Part shown: positions 34,783-45,623 of the stretch, in pieces | Layout: the number at the start of each line of letters is the position of its first letter | Numbering within the stretch: the first letter of the stretch is position 1 | Assembly: GCA_028023455.1 (NCBI GenBank) | Contig: JAQFVV010006231.1 | Coordinates: forward strand, 2,439,478 to 2,503,477 | Length of the DNA stretch: 64,000 nt | Direction of reading: 5' to 3' | Source: Epiperipatus broadwayi | Taxonomy: Eukaryota > Onychophora > Udeonychophora > Euonychophora > Peripatidae | Notes under the pieces: model-generated | Databases searched by the model: none | The model's input: the letters and a program-made list of their open reading frames with translations, nothing else | Told to the model about the DNA's origin: nothing | Program-made: the position numbers and the translations under genes

Positions 34783-34842
34783 TGATCTGGTACAACTGAT
34801 GAGTGCCGGTTCAGCATAAAGTATGCAATTTGGGGATCATAC
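34783..34842 (+). ncRNA. Hammerhead ribozyme relic (F2, unit 1)
   Basis: Outer stem I TGATC, inner strand ACAA, intact CTGATGA (34796), stem II GTGCC/AGCAT with loop GGTTC, then AAAG in place of GAAA (G12 lost), stem III region, TTGG and GATCA closing stem I. Probably inactive. Confidence 0.6.
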
Positions 34843-35155
34843 ATTTTTTTACATGTTTTTGGTCATATGTTTATGATTACATTCCTCCTGAAGTCCCTAC
34901 ACCTTGCATGAGAGTGGTATAGTGAAAATTATACTACAGAAATATTATTCATTATATGATAATCTCTAATCTAATGAATAACAAAAATTATTGATATACT
35001 TCTATTATGTGATTTGTGTCAAAGTTGTGGAAGGCAATAAGTTTGACATTTATGAATTAAACTGTAATAATTAATTGGCATCTATCTATCCATCCATTTA
35101 TCCATCTATCCATATATATCTATACTGAATAATAATAAAAATATGTGTAAGATTG

Positions 35156-35214
35156 TGATCTGAGACAACTGATGAGTGCTGGTTCAGCATAAAGTGTGCA
35201 ATTTGGGGATCATA
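35156..35214 (+). ncRNA. Hammerhead ribozyme relic (F2, unit 2)
   Basis: TGATC outer stem I, CTGATGA (35169), stem II GTGCT/AGCAT with loop GGTTC, AAAG instead of GAAA, GTGTGCAA, then TTGG and GATCA. Same defect as unit 1: G12 is lost, as expected if both bases of an ancestral CpG mutated. Confidence 0.6.
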
Positions 35215-35350
35215 CATCTTTTTTACATGTCTTTGGTCATATGTTTATGATTACATTCCTCCAGAAGTCCCTACACCTTGCATGAGAATGGTGTAGTGAA
35301 AATTACACTACAGAAATATTCAAGTGGGTAATCTCTAGTCTAATTAATGA

Positions 35351-36825
35351 AGTAATAAAAATTATTAATATACACACATACACAAGTTTTATTCCTTTTA
35401 AATTTATTTAATAATTAATGTTCTATCTGCCAAGTTAAGATTTGATTTAAAAAATTTCCAACTTTTGTATTTATACATTAATGCGAAATGCTGCTTCTCT
35501 ACCGTTCGATGTCTGTTTTGTATCAACTTGGAAAGTAGATGTTTTGTAAACATAAACTTGATACTGGTTTTTTTCGTCTGACAGTTCGTTCACGCTTATA
35601 AAATTCACTGTCAGCTACTGAATTCAATAAATATTATCTGAAAATTGTGCAATTTCGTTTTAATTTTTATCTATTATTATTATTAAAATAATTTATTTTA
35701 TTTTTACAATCATTTATATTTTAAATTAACGTTTTAGATATGTTAGTATCATTAATAAACTTAGATATAGAGAAATCATTTCTTGATTTCAAATATGTAT
35801 AAAAGGCGGTTTTTCAAATACGTAAATCATTTATCTTAAAATGGATTCCAGTAATGATTAAAGTTATTTTTATATGCCATTATAGCAATATAAATAGAAT
35901 ATCATTAATCTGGCTTTCTGCATTGGTATACTTCTATCACCTAGATAAAATTTTGAAGTGTTCTTTTAAACCACCAGAATTTTAGTGGGCTGATTTCATC
36001 AATGAATTGGAGATAACTACCTCCCATACCAGATTGAAATAGACACTAAAATAGGACAATTATATTTGAAAATACATATATTTTTATTAAATATATTTAT
36101 TTTTATTTAATATATATTTTACTTATTTAATTAATTACTTGGTTCATTGGTCTATTTTAAATAAGTTTTCGCAATAATTTTAAATTTTGAAGGTTTTAAA
36201 GCTTTCTTCAGGTACAAAAATTGATCTGCCAGATTTTGATTTTAGCATGATTTATAATTTATTTAAATAATTTTTTTCAATTTATCTGAAATACAAACAC
36301 ATTAATAAATAAATACAGTACAATTGAAAATAAAATAAAAACATAATTCAGTAAATATATGTACATTAATAATTAATATCAACACCATGCTATTATTTTG
36401 CCTTTTAATCAGTTTTATTTTTTCCTATAAAAAATTAATTTTCACCTGAGAAACGAAGCAGGGAAATATGTATAATTATTTCCAAATCAACTAGTAAGAA
36501 TTGCAACATTTTAGTAAGTTTTCAAAAATAGATTTAGGTAAAGAATAATAAGGAGATGAGTGATTAAGATTTTTTTATTATTACGAGAAAGTATAAATAT
36601 ATAGAATGTGTATACTTCAGTATAAATTAAAAATTATTTGCATTTAATGTTTGTTTAAGTTTCTATATGGCTTTCTTAAAGTCATGGGCTATTTATAATT
36701 TAAAGTCATGGGATATTTATAATGGATGACGATAAAAATTGTATTAACAATATTTGCTGTATTAAATTCCCTTTTAAAAGTAGTTTCTTTATTTTCATTG
36801 TTTAAAGATTTCCTTTAAATCCTTT
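35351..36825. other. AT-rich DNA without recognisable genes
   Basis: Nothing firmly supportable. A weak CTGAAGA...TTC hairpin context near 36188-36215 on the minus strand is too degenerate to call. Confidence 0.5.
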
Positions 36826-36923
36826 AATATATAGGGTATATGCGCACAGACTTTCACACGACCCACCACTCTATCTTATAACACTGATGCACTTGCACAC
36901 ATATATGTCGAAAAGGGGTAAAT

Positions 36924-36982
36924 TATCACCGATATACATATTTCATGCTAATCCAGCAATCATCAGTTGGTCCAGATTATCA
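36924..36982 (-). ncRNA. Hammerhead ribozyme (F1, array unit 1)
   Basis: Minus strand: ATAATC, bulge TGG, ACCAA, CTGATGA, stem II TTGCT/AGCAT with loop GGATT, GAAA, stem III ATATGTAT, cleavage-site A, then TCGGT. The core is complete; inner stem I has one mismatch and the first stem II pair is T/T. Confidence 0.7.
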
Positions 36983-37383
36983 TCTCTACACATATATGCA
37001 ATAAATGCTCAGATATATATTAAGATAACCAATCTTCATACTTTAATGGACAGACTTCAATCCACTCCAACTCTTCAACCATCCATCCAATTGAAAATCT
37101 GATGATGGAATGCTCCAAGCCCACCATGAGGCCGAGATTCTTGTCACATCCATGGTGACCTAAAGTCAATCTGACCCTCATGTAGAGGACATAATCCATT
37201 TAATACATATATGAGGGATAGAAAGACATCCCTATGTAATAACTGAAATACTGGCTTATTATTTACCTGTATCAGTATATGTAATATATAGAGTATATGA
37301 GCACAGACTTTCTCACAACCCACCATGCTCCATTCTATCTCAAAACACTGATACACTTGAACATATATATGTTGAAAAGATAA

Positions 37384-37443
37384 ATAATCACCAATATACA
37401 TATTTCATGCTAAAACAGCAATCATCAGTTTGTCCAGATTATC
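37384..37443 (-). ncRNA. Hammerhead ribozyme (F1, array unit 2)
   Basis: Minus strand: ATAATC, bulge TGG, ACAAA, CTGATGA, stem II TTGCT/AGCAT with loop GTTTT, GAAA, stem III ATATGTAT, cleavage-site A, TTGGT, GATTAT. Complete core; one mismatch in inner stem I. Confidence 0.7.
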
Positions 37444-37602
37444 ATCTCTACACTATATATGCAATAAGTGTTTAGATATATATAGTAAGATAGCCAATGT
37501 TTATACTTTAATAGACAGACTTCAATTCACACCACACTGGTATTCCCATTTATATGCTTGCTAAAAGAAAATATATACCTAATAATACTAGTGATGATAC
37601 AA

Positions 37603-37624
37603 CAATAACAACAACAACAACAAC

Positions 37625-37704
<80 letters not shown>

Positions 37705-37716
37705 CAACAACAACAA
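37603..37716 (+). repeat. (AAT)n microsatellite flanked by (AAC)n
   Basis: About 25 AAT units (37626-37701) bordered on both sides by AAC units. The poly-Tyr and poly-Leu open frames on the minus strand are translations of this tract. Confidence 0.95.
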
Positions 37717-37976
37717 ATTAAGATCTCTATTGGAAATGAAAACATGGCTATTAAAAGTCATTACAGCAAATAAGGCAGTAGTTTTTCTTGTGCAAATAAT
37801 ATCCAATTTAAAGAACACAATGTACATGGATCTCATTCTTCAAATCTTCATTCTACATATTCTTCTAATGATTTATCAATTGTAGAATATCTTTGTCTGC
37901 TTCATTAAATAGGAGATTCATCAATAGGAAGTTACAAATTAAACTATTTATTTATCTAGTGCAGTGTTTTATTTGT

Positions 37977-38100
37977 AATACTCATAAGGGAATCACTCCA
38001 ACACATGTGCTGTGTGAATTTATAGTGTTTAGAGAGATTATTTTTTAGCTTTATAAATTCATACAGTGCATGTCTTGGAGTGATTCCTTTATGACTATTA
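37977..38100. repeat. Short fold-back element
   Basis: TAATACTCATAAGGGAATCA at the left and its imperfect complement ending ATTCCTTTATGACTATTA at the right; arms of about 45 bp with a T-rich centre. No ORF; MITE-like. Confidence 0.7.
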
Positions 38101-38819
38101 AAAACAAACCATTTTACATTGTAAAAGTATAAGTAGCATGTTCATATAAAAAATATATTAATTTTAAAATGTTATATATAGTATAATAACATATGGAAAG
38201 CCATTAAAAAATCTTATGGTAAAAAGTACTTGTTAGTCGTTTAAAAGCAAAAGGCTATATTTATAATTTAAAATATAAACTATTCTGCGAATGAAAATTT
38301 AACGAAAGTTTAAACTAAAAAAAGATATACTTCACTAACTTTTTGATACTGCTTTTCTTTTTTATTCATAAATAATTTTTTTTTTCTAAAACTGAAGAAA
38401 AAAATAATCATATGGTTTGTTGCTAAGGAGTTCATATAATATAAATCCAATTATCCAAATCACTGTACTATATTATTAGAGTTAGTACAAGTTGCATTGA
38501 CAATTTAGAAATTAAACTGTTAATTTTCGATTAGAATTTTCTTTTGAAATATCTAAGTGATTATTTTAAATAATGTATGTTGTATACATTTTTTTTTTTT
38601 TTGGAAAGAGAATAAAAAATAAAAAGGAGAGAATGTAAATCTATTTTGGTTAAGATAAAACAAATCCTTATTACTAAGCAATTAGTGGTACCTAATAAAA
38701 GAGAAAAGACATGTAACAACATTCTTTCGATAATTAAAGATGGCCACCAAAGAAAGGGAAAGGAAAAGCATGATTTTGAAGACAAATTTATTTTGAATAT
38801 TGTATACGTTAGCAGGTAT

Positions 38820-39230
38820 TAACCAGAGATGCCAGAGACTAAAAAAGGGGAAGGGACTATAAAAAAAAGAATATACTTGGCATCTTTTGCTTAATTACTG
38901 ATTTGCTTACTAAGATTTTGTTTTGAAGTGAAGCAGTTTGAAATAAAAGGTTAATCATCAGAGAATCCATGGAAATGATTAAAAAAACTAATCTCATTAA
39001 TATGTTAGGTCATACCAAAATGTGCAAGTAGAAGTTTGTTTGCCAGTGTTGCTCCCCTGGAAGTCGTGAAATCCCCGAGTGAAGCCATCTCAAAATGCAA
39101 CTTAGACTACCTAGATATGACAAGGATATTGAATCGCGGATCCCCACAGAATAATTCCATGCATGGCAAAATATACAAGATGATATGAGCACTTTCAAAC
39201 TTACCAGTAAGAGACTTTATTATAATTAAA
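38820..39230. other. GC-richer patch, unidentified
   Basis: Contains CCAGAGATGCCAGAGACT and TGCTCCCCTGGAAGTCGTG, less AT-rich than its surroundings. It may be the decayed 3' part of a retroelement, but I recognise no family and no convincing frame. Confidence 0.3.
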
Positions 39231-39300
39231 AGTGATCACTCTCCCTTGAACTCTAAATGTGATAAAATGCCGTATTAAATTTTAATAAATAAAATAAAAT

Positions 39301-39691
39301 CTTATTAGTATTTAAACAGGCAAAACTCACTATGTATATTGCCACACACTGTAAGTTAGAGTAATTAATGGATGTCAAAAGGCATGTGCATAAAATCCCC
39401 ATCTAATGCCTACTCATTCAATATCCCCAGACTAGTGCTGGCTTGTGGTCTTCGTCACTACACCTAGATCTCTGATGAAGGCCACAAGCCAGAAACTAGT
39501 CTGGGAATATTGAATGAGTAGGCACTAAATGGGAATTTTATGCGCAAGCCTTCTGGCATCCATTGATTACCCTAGCTTGCAGTGTGAGGCAATATATATA
39601 TATATATAGTGAGTTTTGCCTGTTTTAATAACAGTTATAAATAAGTATAAGAAATGGTGATCATATGATGTTTATTGCCTTATTAGTATTT
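39301..39691. mobile_element. Fold-back element with 13-bp direct repeats and hammerhead-like arms
   Basis: CTTATTAGTATTT occurs exactly at 39301-39313 and 39679-39691. Between them is an imperfect palindrome with AACAGGCAAAACTCACTAT at the left and its complement at the right, meeting near 39460. Each arm carries a hammerhead-like core. A related short insertion with the same kind of 13-bp duplication lies at 50146-50277. The (TA)n at 39594-39608 expands one arm only. A 13-bp duplication suits a retro-insertion better than a cut-and-paste TIR transposon. Confidence 0.7.
39425..39503 (+). ncRNA. Pair of hammerhead-like cores in inverted arms
   Basis: Right arm (plus, from 39472): CTGATGA, then A, GGC/GCC stem II with loop CACAA, then A, GAAA, palindromic stem III ACTAGT and C, giving a GTC cleavage triplet. 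The left arm (minus) is a decayed version with GTGACGA and GCAC at the core positions. The extra A next to stem II breaks the canonical closing pair and stem I is weak, so this is a relic or a false match. Confidence 0.4.
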
Positions 39692-40173
39692 CTTAACCGC
39701 AATTTATTTCTCTGATATGTATTCTTTTAATGATATTATAATGTTTCATTGTGTATTAAATAAATCTGTATATAACTTATGTTAATATTTAGTTGATAAT
39801 TACAAGTAGTTTAAATTTAATTAAACTCAACCATTAATATCTGAGTAAATAAATTGCTGATGCTGTACTGTAAAATACAATTCTCCAGTCATTTCAAATA
39901 ACTTATGATAACAGTTGATAGAATAAAGGGAGGTGGGTTGGTAGACTTTTTTGTAAAGTCCTGGCACCTTTCAAACAAATTAAAAGCTGGCTTGCTCATC
40001 CCTATTATTCTAGTAGTTACATTAAGTGAAAGGGGAATCAGGTGATCAGGAAAGATAATTGCATTGATAAAATTCACTGAAATTTATCTGATGAAAATTT
40101 TAATAGAGTGTAATTTGGGCACTGAACATGAGGTAATTAACATGTATAAACCCTAATCATACCATGGATGGTA

Positions 40174-40355
40174 CACCACTTTGAACATTTTTTAGCAAAA
40201 ATCTTTTATTGTACATATATACACATATGTTTCAATTGTCATGCAGTCTTCTTTAGAGCCAGTTTATTTGAAGAAGACTGCAGGGCAGTCAAAATCTAAG
40301 TGTATGTGTACATATGTACAATAAAAGGTTTTTGCCAAAAAGTGTTCAAAGTGGT
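40174..40355. repeat. Fold-back element with hammerhead-like cores
   Basis: CCACTTTGAACATTTTTTAG at the left and its complement ending AGTGTTCAAAGTGG at the right, arms of about 85 bp. The right arm (40268-40294, plus) reads TTGAAGA, A, stem II GACTGC/GCAGTC with loop AGG, then AAAA. The left arm (minus) reads CTAAAGA...GAAACATATGT. The combined consensus is CTGAAGA (allowed, as position 7 is free), a 6-bp stem II and GAAA, with ACATATGT as palindromic stem III. Confidence 0.6.
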
Positions 40356-42117
40356 TTGGGTAAATTGGATTTATATAAGATATTACAGTAAAAATAAAGG
40401 AAAAGGTGATTTTGGTAATATTTCTGAGTTTATATAATGTTTAAACTCTGGAAATGACAAAGTTGAGATACTAAGTGACAAAGTTGACACACTACCATTG
40501 CATTAAAGTACATAAAATAAATAATCAATATTGATTATTGAGACAAAACTTTTTACCCAGTTTTGATGCATTAAAAAGATTGTATCCAGCATCTATACAA
40601 TGAAGATAAAAAAGCTTCCATTAACAAATACAGAAATAACATTTACTACTTCCATGCCATTTATTGACTTAATATGTTCCATCAAATAGAAACATTTTGT
40701 TTGTCGTTTTGGGCAGTATAGTGGCACTGTGATTGCTACACCTTTTCTACATTGTTTTAAGCCTATCTATAACCTACACGATCATTCACAGTTTTATTTT
40801 ACTGCAGTTACCACTTTAAAATTATTAATTGAAAAAATCTGAAGATGCCAGCATTATTAGCCAATAACAATATCTAACTTGCATACAAAAGCTGTGAGAT
40901 CTGTCTCTTTCACGTCAATAGAAATGACAATTTTTGATTGGCTGAGTATTTTATCCTGAAAGCAAATTTAAAAAAAAAATTATATTTCTAAAGAAAGATT
41001 GTAATTTTCAATATTTTGTTTACATATTAAAGATTTTTTATGCAAGATTTCTATAAAATATTTATTTTAAACCAAAAGCTTATATCACTACAATTAGATT
41101 TAATTTCAAAAACACTTGTTTTTAATAATACAACTCTTAAAAGTTTTATTATGGCAAGTGGAAGCAGCTTTTTGCAAAATGGTGAAATTTTTTAAAAAAT
41201 TTGAATAACAATAAATTTAATGTTTACTTTTAACATATATTTTCCTTTTGTAATGATAACTAACTGTAAACTTCTTTTGATTTTAAAAAATGGAATTCAC
41301 ATATCTAATGTTTTGTTCTAATAACTTTTTAAGTAGTTTAAATTATTTGTGATGCCAGGTACCATTGTCATAGATAAGAACTCATTTTAAATATTTATTT
41401 TCATATTTTGTTAAGGTCAAATATTATTTTTTAGAATGTCTGTTTTTTTTGAAAACTTACATTTGTAATAAATAATGTTAAACAATATATGATTTAATTG
41501 TAAAAATAAAATGTTGGAACATGAAGAAATATGGACAAAAGTCTCACTAGAGCCTTTTCAAAATAGAAAGGTGGAGTTTGAATCTGAATAGATAAAAAAA
41601 ATAGCTTTTTTTTTTCACTTAGAAATGTTAAACCCAGAAAATTAATTAGGGGAGAAAAAAAATCCTGTCATTGTTTTTTTAAAATGATGTTTAACATTCT
41701 TTTTCTTTTAATGAGATGATGAAAAGTAAATCTTAACTCTGAATTTAATAATTCATAATTTACCTTTATAATTAATTTATCTTATACAAAACTCATACTT
41801 TTGTGTTTAATTATTTCTTTATACTTTTAAATACATATATAGTGTAATATTAATATTAATGTTTATTTTATATATGAGTAAATATTACAATGTCATTAAA
41901 CCTAATTGAATGTTATTAAATTATTTCTATAAGAATTTGTCTCACAATATGCATTACTTTGATGTACTCATAATATTTTTAGAATTGATCAAATGTGCAG
42001 AAAAGGACTTTTTGTATGTAAATCTGTACATATATTACATGTACAAATTGTTGTAAATTATGAAAAATATTGATAATAGATCATTCTGTTCAGAATTGAA
42101 TAGTAATTCAATTTAGT
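40356..42117. other. AT-rich DNA without recognisable genes
   Basis: Nothing firm. AGAGCCTTTTCAAAATAG near 41560 resembles the tail of PLE-B and may be a tiny PLE remnant. Confidence 0.45.
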
Positions 42118-43430
42118 GATGTGAGAGGGCTGCGAGGTGAATTATTCATTAACAGTAGAGAAGATATGGAAATTATGCTGAAGATATATGCAAAGGTGGG
42201 TATAGAGATTGGGATTAAATTTAGTGAAGAAAAATCAAAAATAATGATAATAAATGATGGGGAAAGAAATGGGAAGGAATTTTTATTGGGGGATATAAAG
42301 TTAAATGTGGTAAATAGGTATAATTATTTGGGAATTGTCTTAAGTAATCAGAGAAATTTTGTGGATGAATGGGGAAAAAATTGATAAATGAAGCAAAGAA
42401 AAGAAAGGGACTGATAAATTAACAGTGATTTCATATAATAATTATGATGTAGTAAGAATTGTATGGAAGGGAGTGTCATTAACAGGGTTAACTTATGGTA
42501 ATGATATGTGATATGTTAGTAAAGGGGTGTTAGATTACTTAGAAAAAGAACAAAGATAGGTAGGAAAACATGCATTAGATGCAGATGTGTGTATGGCAAA
42601 GTAGGTAATTCAAAAAGGAATGAGATGATCAAGTTTTTATATGAGAAATGCAAAAAGTAAAATGAATAGTAAAAGAATAGCCAAATTAATATTTTAATTG
42701 GGTTACAAGTAAAGGACTGGCAACAAAATGGGTGAGAAAGGTAGTACAATATGCAGAAGATTTGGATATAGACTATGTCAGCATCCTTGTACAAAAGATG
42801 GGATGATTGTGTTAGGAGAATTGTTGAGTGTATAGTGGCAGGGAATGGGATAGAAGAATTAATAAAAAATATGGAATTGGAGAGATGGAGAATTAATATG
42901 AAGATTAAAAAGTTTTAATATATATATATAGATGTAAACAGAATATTGGATGTGAGTTAATTTACAATAATAGCAAGGAAGGTAATTTACTGTTTAAGGC
43001 TTGAACAGGATTTTTTTTAGCAGCAATGGAATATATGCATAAATGGAGGAATGTTGGTAATTTAATCTGCAAGTTATTTAAGAAAGGCATGGAAAATATT
43101 AGGCATCTGTTAATTGACTGTAAATGTTTACAAGCAGAAAGGATACAAATAATGAAACTGTGAGAGAATAAATATAAACAAAGTGATTATATAAAATATG
43201 GGTTCTTGGTTTTTATGCTGGGTTTGGAAAAAGATAAGGGGTGTCTACATATAAAGGCCATAGCATGGAGAAAAATAATGTGGAAATAGGATGGAATAGG
43301 ATAGAGAAGAATATTGGAAAACAGAGTAGGGAATGCAAAAGGAAGGTAAGGTGGCTAACAGGTTTTTCTGGGCATAGTGGCTGAGAGATTCCTGACTTCG
43401 ATAAAGGAGAAGCAATAGTGGATCATATCA
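42118..43430 (+). mobile_element. LINE-B copy 2, uninterrupted 3' half
   Basis: Plus-strand copy of the LINE at 18599-20045 plus 14672-15159. It starts near the RT catalytic box (5'-truncated) and runs through REDMEIMLKIYAKVG, GIKFSEEKSKIMIIND, RYNYLGIVLSNQ, then a decayed thumb, an internal (TA)n at 42918-42930, and a region reading LICKLFKKGMENIRHLLIDC, a degenerate CxxC...HxxxxC zf-RVT-like motif. It ends CTGGGCATAGTGGCTGAGAG. It is the empty-site reference that shows Z1 to be an insertion. Confidence 0.8.
42121..42384 (+). pseudogene. LINE-B RT fragment after the catalytic box
   Basis: A short open frame continuing from just after the (F/Y)VDD box: LFINSREDMEIMLKIYAKVG, then GIKFSEEKSKIMIINDGERN (the GIKFxxxKSKIMII motif that follows RT motif C), then NVVNRYNYLGIVLSNQ (the motif D/E region, YLG). 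It ends at a frameshift near 42384. Similarity to the minus-strand copy is clear over its whole length. Catalytic residues are absent, so it is a dead fragment. Confidence 0.75.
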
Positions 43431-44299
43431 TCATAATACATTAATCTTTCTTCTTCATATATCATTCAAATTTGGATAATAATTGAACTTAAAGATATGA
43501 AAAGAAGGGAAAGAGAAACTGTCATTAATTGACAGCAGCATTAGTCTTATTAATTAAAAAATTATTAATTATAAGGCATACATTATTTTAAATACTAACA
43601 GAAATTTAATGTTTCATATAGTATATGCTTTATAAAATTGTTTTTAATATGTTAACAGTCTCTAAGTATGTTTGCAAAGAAGATATGCCTTTTTATACTA
43701 CTTAAAGTTCTTTTATTAATTAAATTGTTTGAAAGGAAAGGATAATAATAACTTTTCCTACATTCAAAAATAAAATTAGATGTAGACTTATAAAATATAT
43801 ATATATATTTGTTACATTTATAAAAATCTTATAATTTAATTAAAACATTGTTCTGTCAAATGTTCATATTATTATAAGCTTTTATTTAACTTGCTCTGTT
43901 TTTTAATTTATCTAGATCAAATCGTGTAACTCAATTTTTATCCACTTCTCAATTTTTGATTTAGTTGAAACTTTTTATATATGTGTCTATGTCCAATGAC
44001 AATATTTTTTTTTAAGAGATTGCAAATAATTTTAGAAAAAAATTATTGAAAAATTTAAGTTTTAATTTTATATTTAAGATTGATTCTAGATGTTTAGGGG
44101 AATTTCTTGTAATTTAAAACTAAATGGTTCATTGGAAACTAATTTCAATAATTCAGTGTTAAATATGTAAAATAAAAAAGTAGAATATATATATAAAGAA
44201 ATGCTTTTATTCACATAAATATATTTTGACTAATAAAAACATGAAGTATTCACATTTAGAAATAGTCTTAATTCCATTTAATGAATAATATTTATATGG
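43431..44299. other. AT-rich DNA without recognisable genes
   Basis: Nothing supportable on either strand. Confidence 0.5.
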
Positions 44300-44428
44300 T
44301 CAGGACTGGTTTCTATCCACTTTTAATACCTTGTGGAGGCATGTATTAAAAAGATGTATGCTCTCCGAGATATAATTTAATAACTATATATATATATATT
44401 GAGCAATGATAAAGATATGTGCAAGAAT

Positions 44429-44486
44429 GTGATCTGGACCAACTGATGAGTGCTGGTTCAGCACAAAATGTTCATCTTGTGAATCA
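44429..44486 (+). ncRNA. Hammerhead ribozyme relic (F2)
   Basis: TGATC outer stem I, bulge, CCAA, CTGATGA (44443-44449), stem II GTGCTG/CAGCAC fully paired, AAAA instead of GAAA, stem III ATG-TT-CAT, C (triplet ATC), then TTG and ATCA returning to stem I. Only G12 departs from the consensus; a CpG-to-CpA change accounts for it. Confidence 0.7.
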
Positions 44487-44752
44487 TACATCTTTTTCAT
44501 GTGCCTTTGTTCATAAGTGGATAGAAATCAGTCCCTATCTTGTGTGAGAGTGGTGTAGTAAAAATTACACTACAGAAATATTATTCATTAAGTAAATAAT
44601 CTCTAGTCTAATGAATGTCTAATAAAAATTATTAGTATACTTCCATCAAATGGTTTGTATGAAAGTTGTGAGAATGGTAAGTTTGACATATTAATTAAAC
44701 TGTGGTAACGATGTTTATATATACTGAACAATGACAATATGTGTAAGAGATT

Positions 44753-44812
44753 GTGATCTGGGCCAACTGATGAGTGCTGATTAAGCACAAAATGTGTAAC
44801 TAGGGGGTTACA
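44753..44812 (+). ncRNA. Hammerhead ribozyme relic (F2)
   Basis: TGATCTGGGCCAA, CTGATGA (44767-44773), stem II GTGCT/AGCAC with loop GATTA, then AAAA in place of GAAA. The stem III and cleavage-site region is diverged. Confidence 0.55.
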
Positions 44813-45055
44813 CCCTTCCACAAGATATTAAAAGCAGATGGAAACCAGTCTCTACCTTGCATGAGAGTGGTGTAGTGAAAATTACACTCCAGAAATATTA
44901 TTCATTAAGTGGATAATCTCTTGACTAATGAATGTCTTAATAAAAATTATTAATAGTCTTAATTTCATTTTCTGTGAATTTTTATAAGTTTCTTATTAAT
45001 AAAGAATAATTACAATTTAACATTTTTAACTTTATATTCTTCATTGTTTGTTATT

Positions 45056-45086
<31 letters not shown>

Positions 45087-45149
45087 GAAACAATATATCT
45101 AATATACATAAATCTATTTTCAGAACAACTAAGCCCAAAGTGTTACTAA

Positions 45150-45282
45150 AATAATTTATAAATCAGATTCCCAAAAAATCATTTAAATAAACTTTCAAGT
45201 AGATTAACATTGATACAAGAAATCGGGCATTAGTTGCAAGTTTATTTAAATGATTCTTTGGGAATCTGACTTAGAAATTATT
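45150..45282. repeat. Short fold-back element
   Basis: ATCAGATTCCCAAAAAATCA and ATTTAAATAAACTT in the left arm; TTAAATGATTCTTTGGGAAT in the right; arms of about 50 bp. MITE-like, no ORF. Confidence 0.75.
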
Positions 45283-45623
45283 GCATTGTTTATGAGCTTG
45301 TTAATATTGTTAAACTGTAATTTCTATTTATGTAAATCATAACTAAGAATATTTCTAAATATGAGTGTCTTATGCTTTTATTTGTGAAAGCTGAAGAAAA
45401 TTGTATTTTTTAAGGTTTTTATGTGAATAAAAGCATTAAACAAATTATATATATATTATTTCTATTCATTTCTTATTTTAAATAAGCATTGTTAAAATGA
45501 CATCTCTTTTAGTGTTTTATTTTGTATTTAGTATTCCATTTTATAAATCAAATCCAAACATATATATTTATATATATATATAATAAATTAAGTTTGATGT
45601 CTGTATTCTTTCCAAAATATATG

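Larger units (their letters stand above)
34455..35350 (+). repeat. F2 hammerhead repeat tandem array, unit 373 bp
   Basis: About 2.3 tandem units. The ribozyme cores start at 34796 and 35169, a 373-bp period; the block CTTGCATGAGAGTGGT recurs at about 34522, 34902 and (with one change) 35276. Each unit contains GTGTAGTGAAAATTACACTA (a hairpin), an AATTAATTGGCAT segment, a (CCAT/CTAT)n stretch and the ribozyme near its end. No protein is encoded. The layout, ribozyme plus short non-coding tandem monomers, is that of retrozyme-like elements. Confidence 0.8.
36826..37535 (-). repeat. F1 hammerhead repeat tandem array, unit 462 bp
   Basis: One full monomer and most of a second, minus orientation. 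Ribozyme cores (as TCATCAG) lie at 36960-36966 and 37422-37428, a 462-bp period; GAGTATATGAGCACAGACTT near 37291 matches GGGTATATGCGCACAGACTT near 36834. The second unit is cut off at about 37535. The monomer carries no ORF of its own. A head-to-tail multimer of a ribozyme-bearing unit is what rolling-circle RNA or PLE-type retroelements leave in a genome. Confidence 0.85.
44300..44960 (+). repeat. F2 hammerhead repeat tandem array, unit 324 bp
   Basis: Two tandem units; ribozyme cores start at 44443 and 44767 (324 bp apart), and GTGTGAGAGTGGTGTAGT / GCATGAGAGTGGTGTAGT recur at about 44542 and 44866. It is the same family as 34455-35350 but lacks the (CCAT/CTAT)n segment, which explains the shorter period. 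The open frame at 44603-44821 minus is the antisense of the ribozyme region. Confidence 0.8.

Noticed and set aside
36188-36215. Possible hammerhead (CTGAAGA, AAG/CTT-rich stem) on the minus strand
   Set aside because: Stem II pairs poorly and GAAA is replaced by an A-run; it cannot be told from AT-rich noise.
37527-37836. Poly-Tyr and poly-Leu open frames
   Set aside because: They are translations of (AAT)n with (AAC)n flanks.
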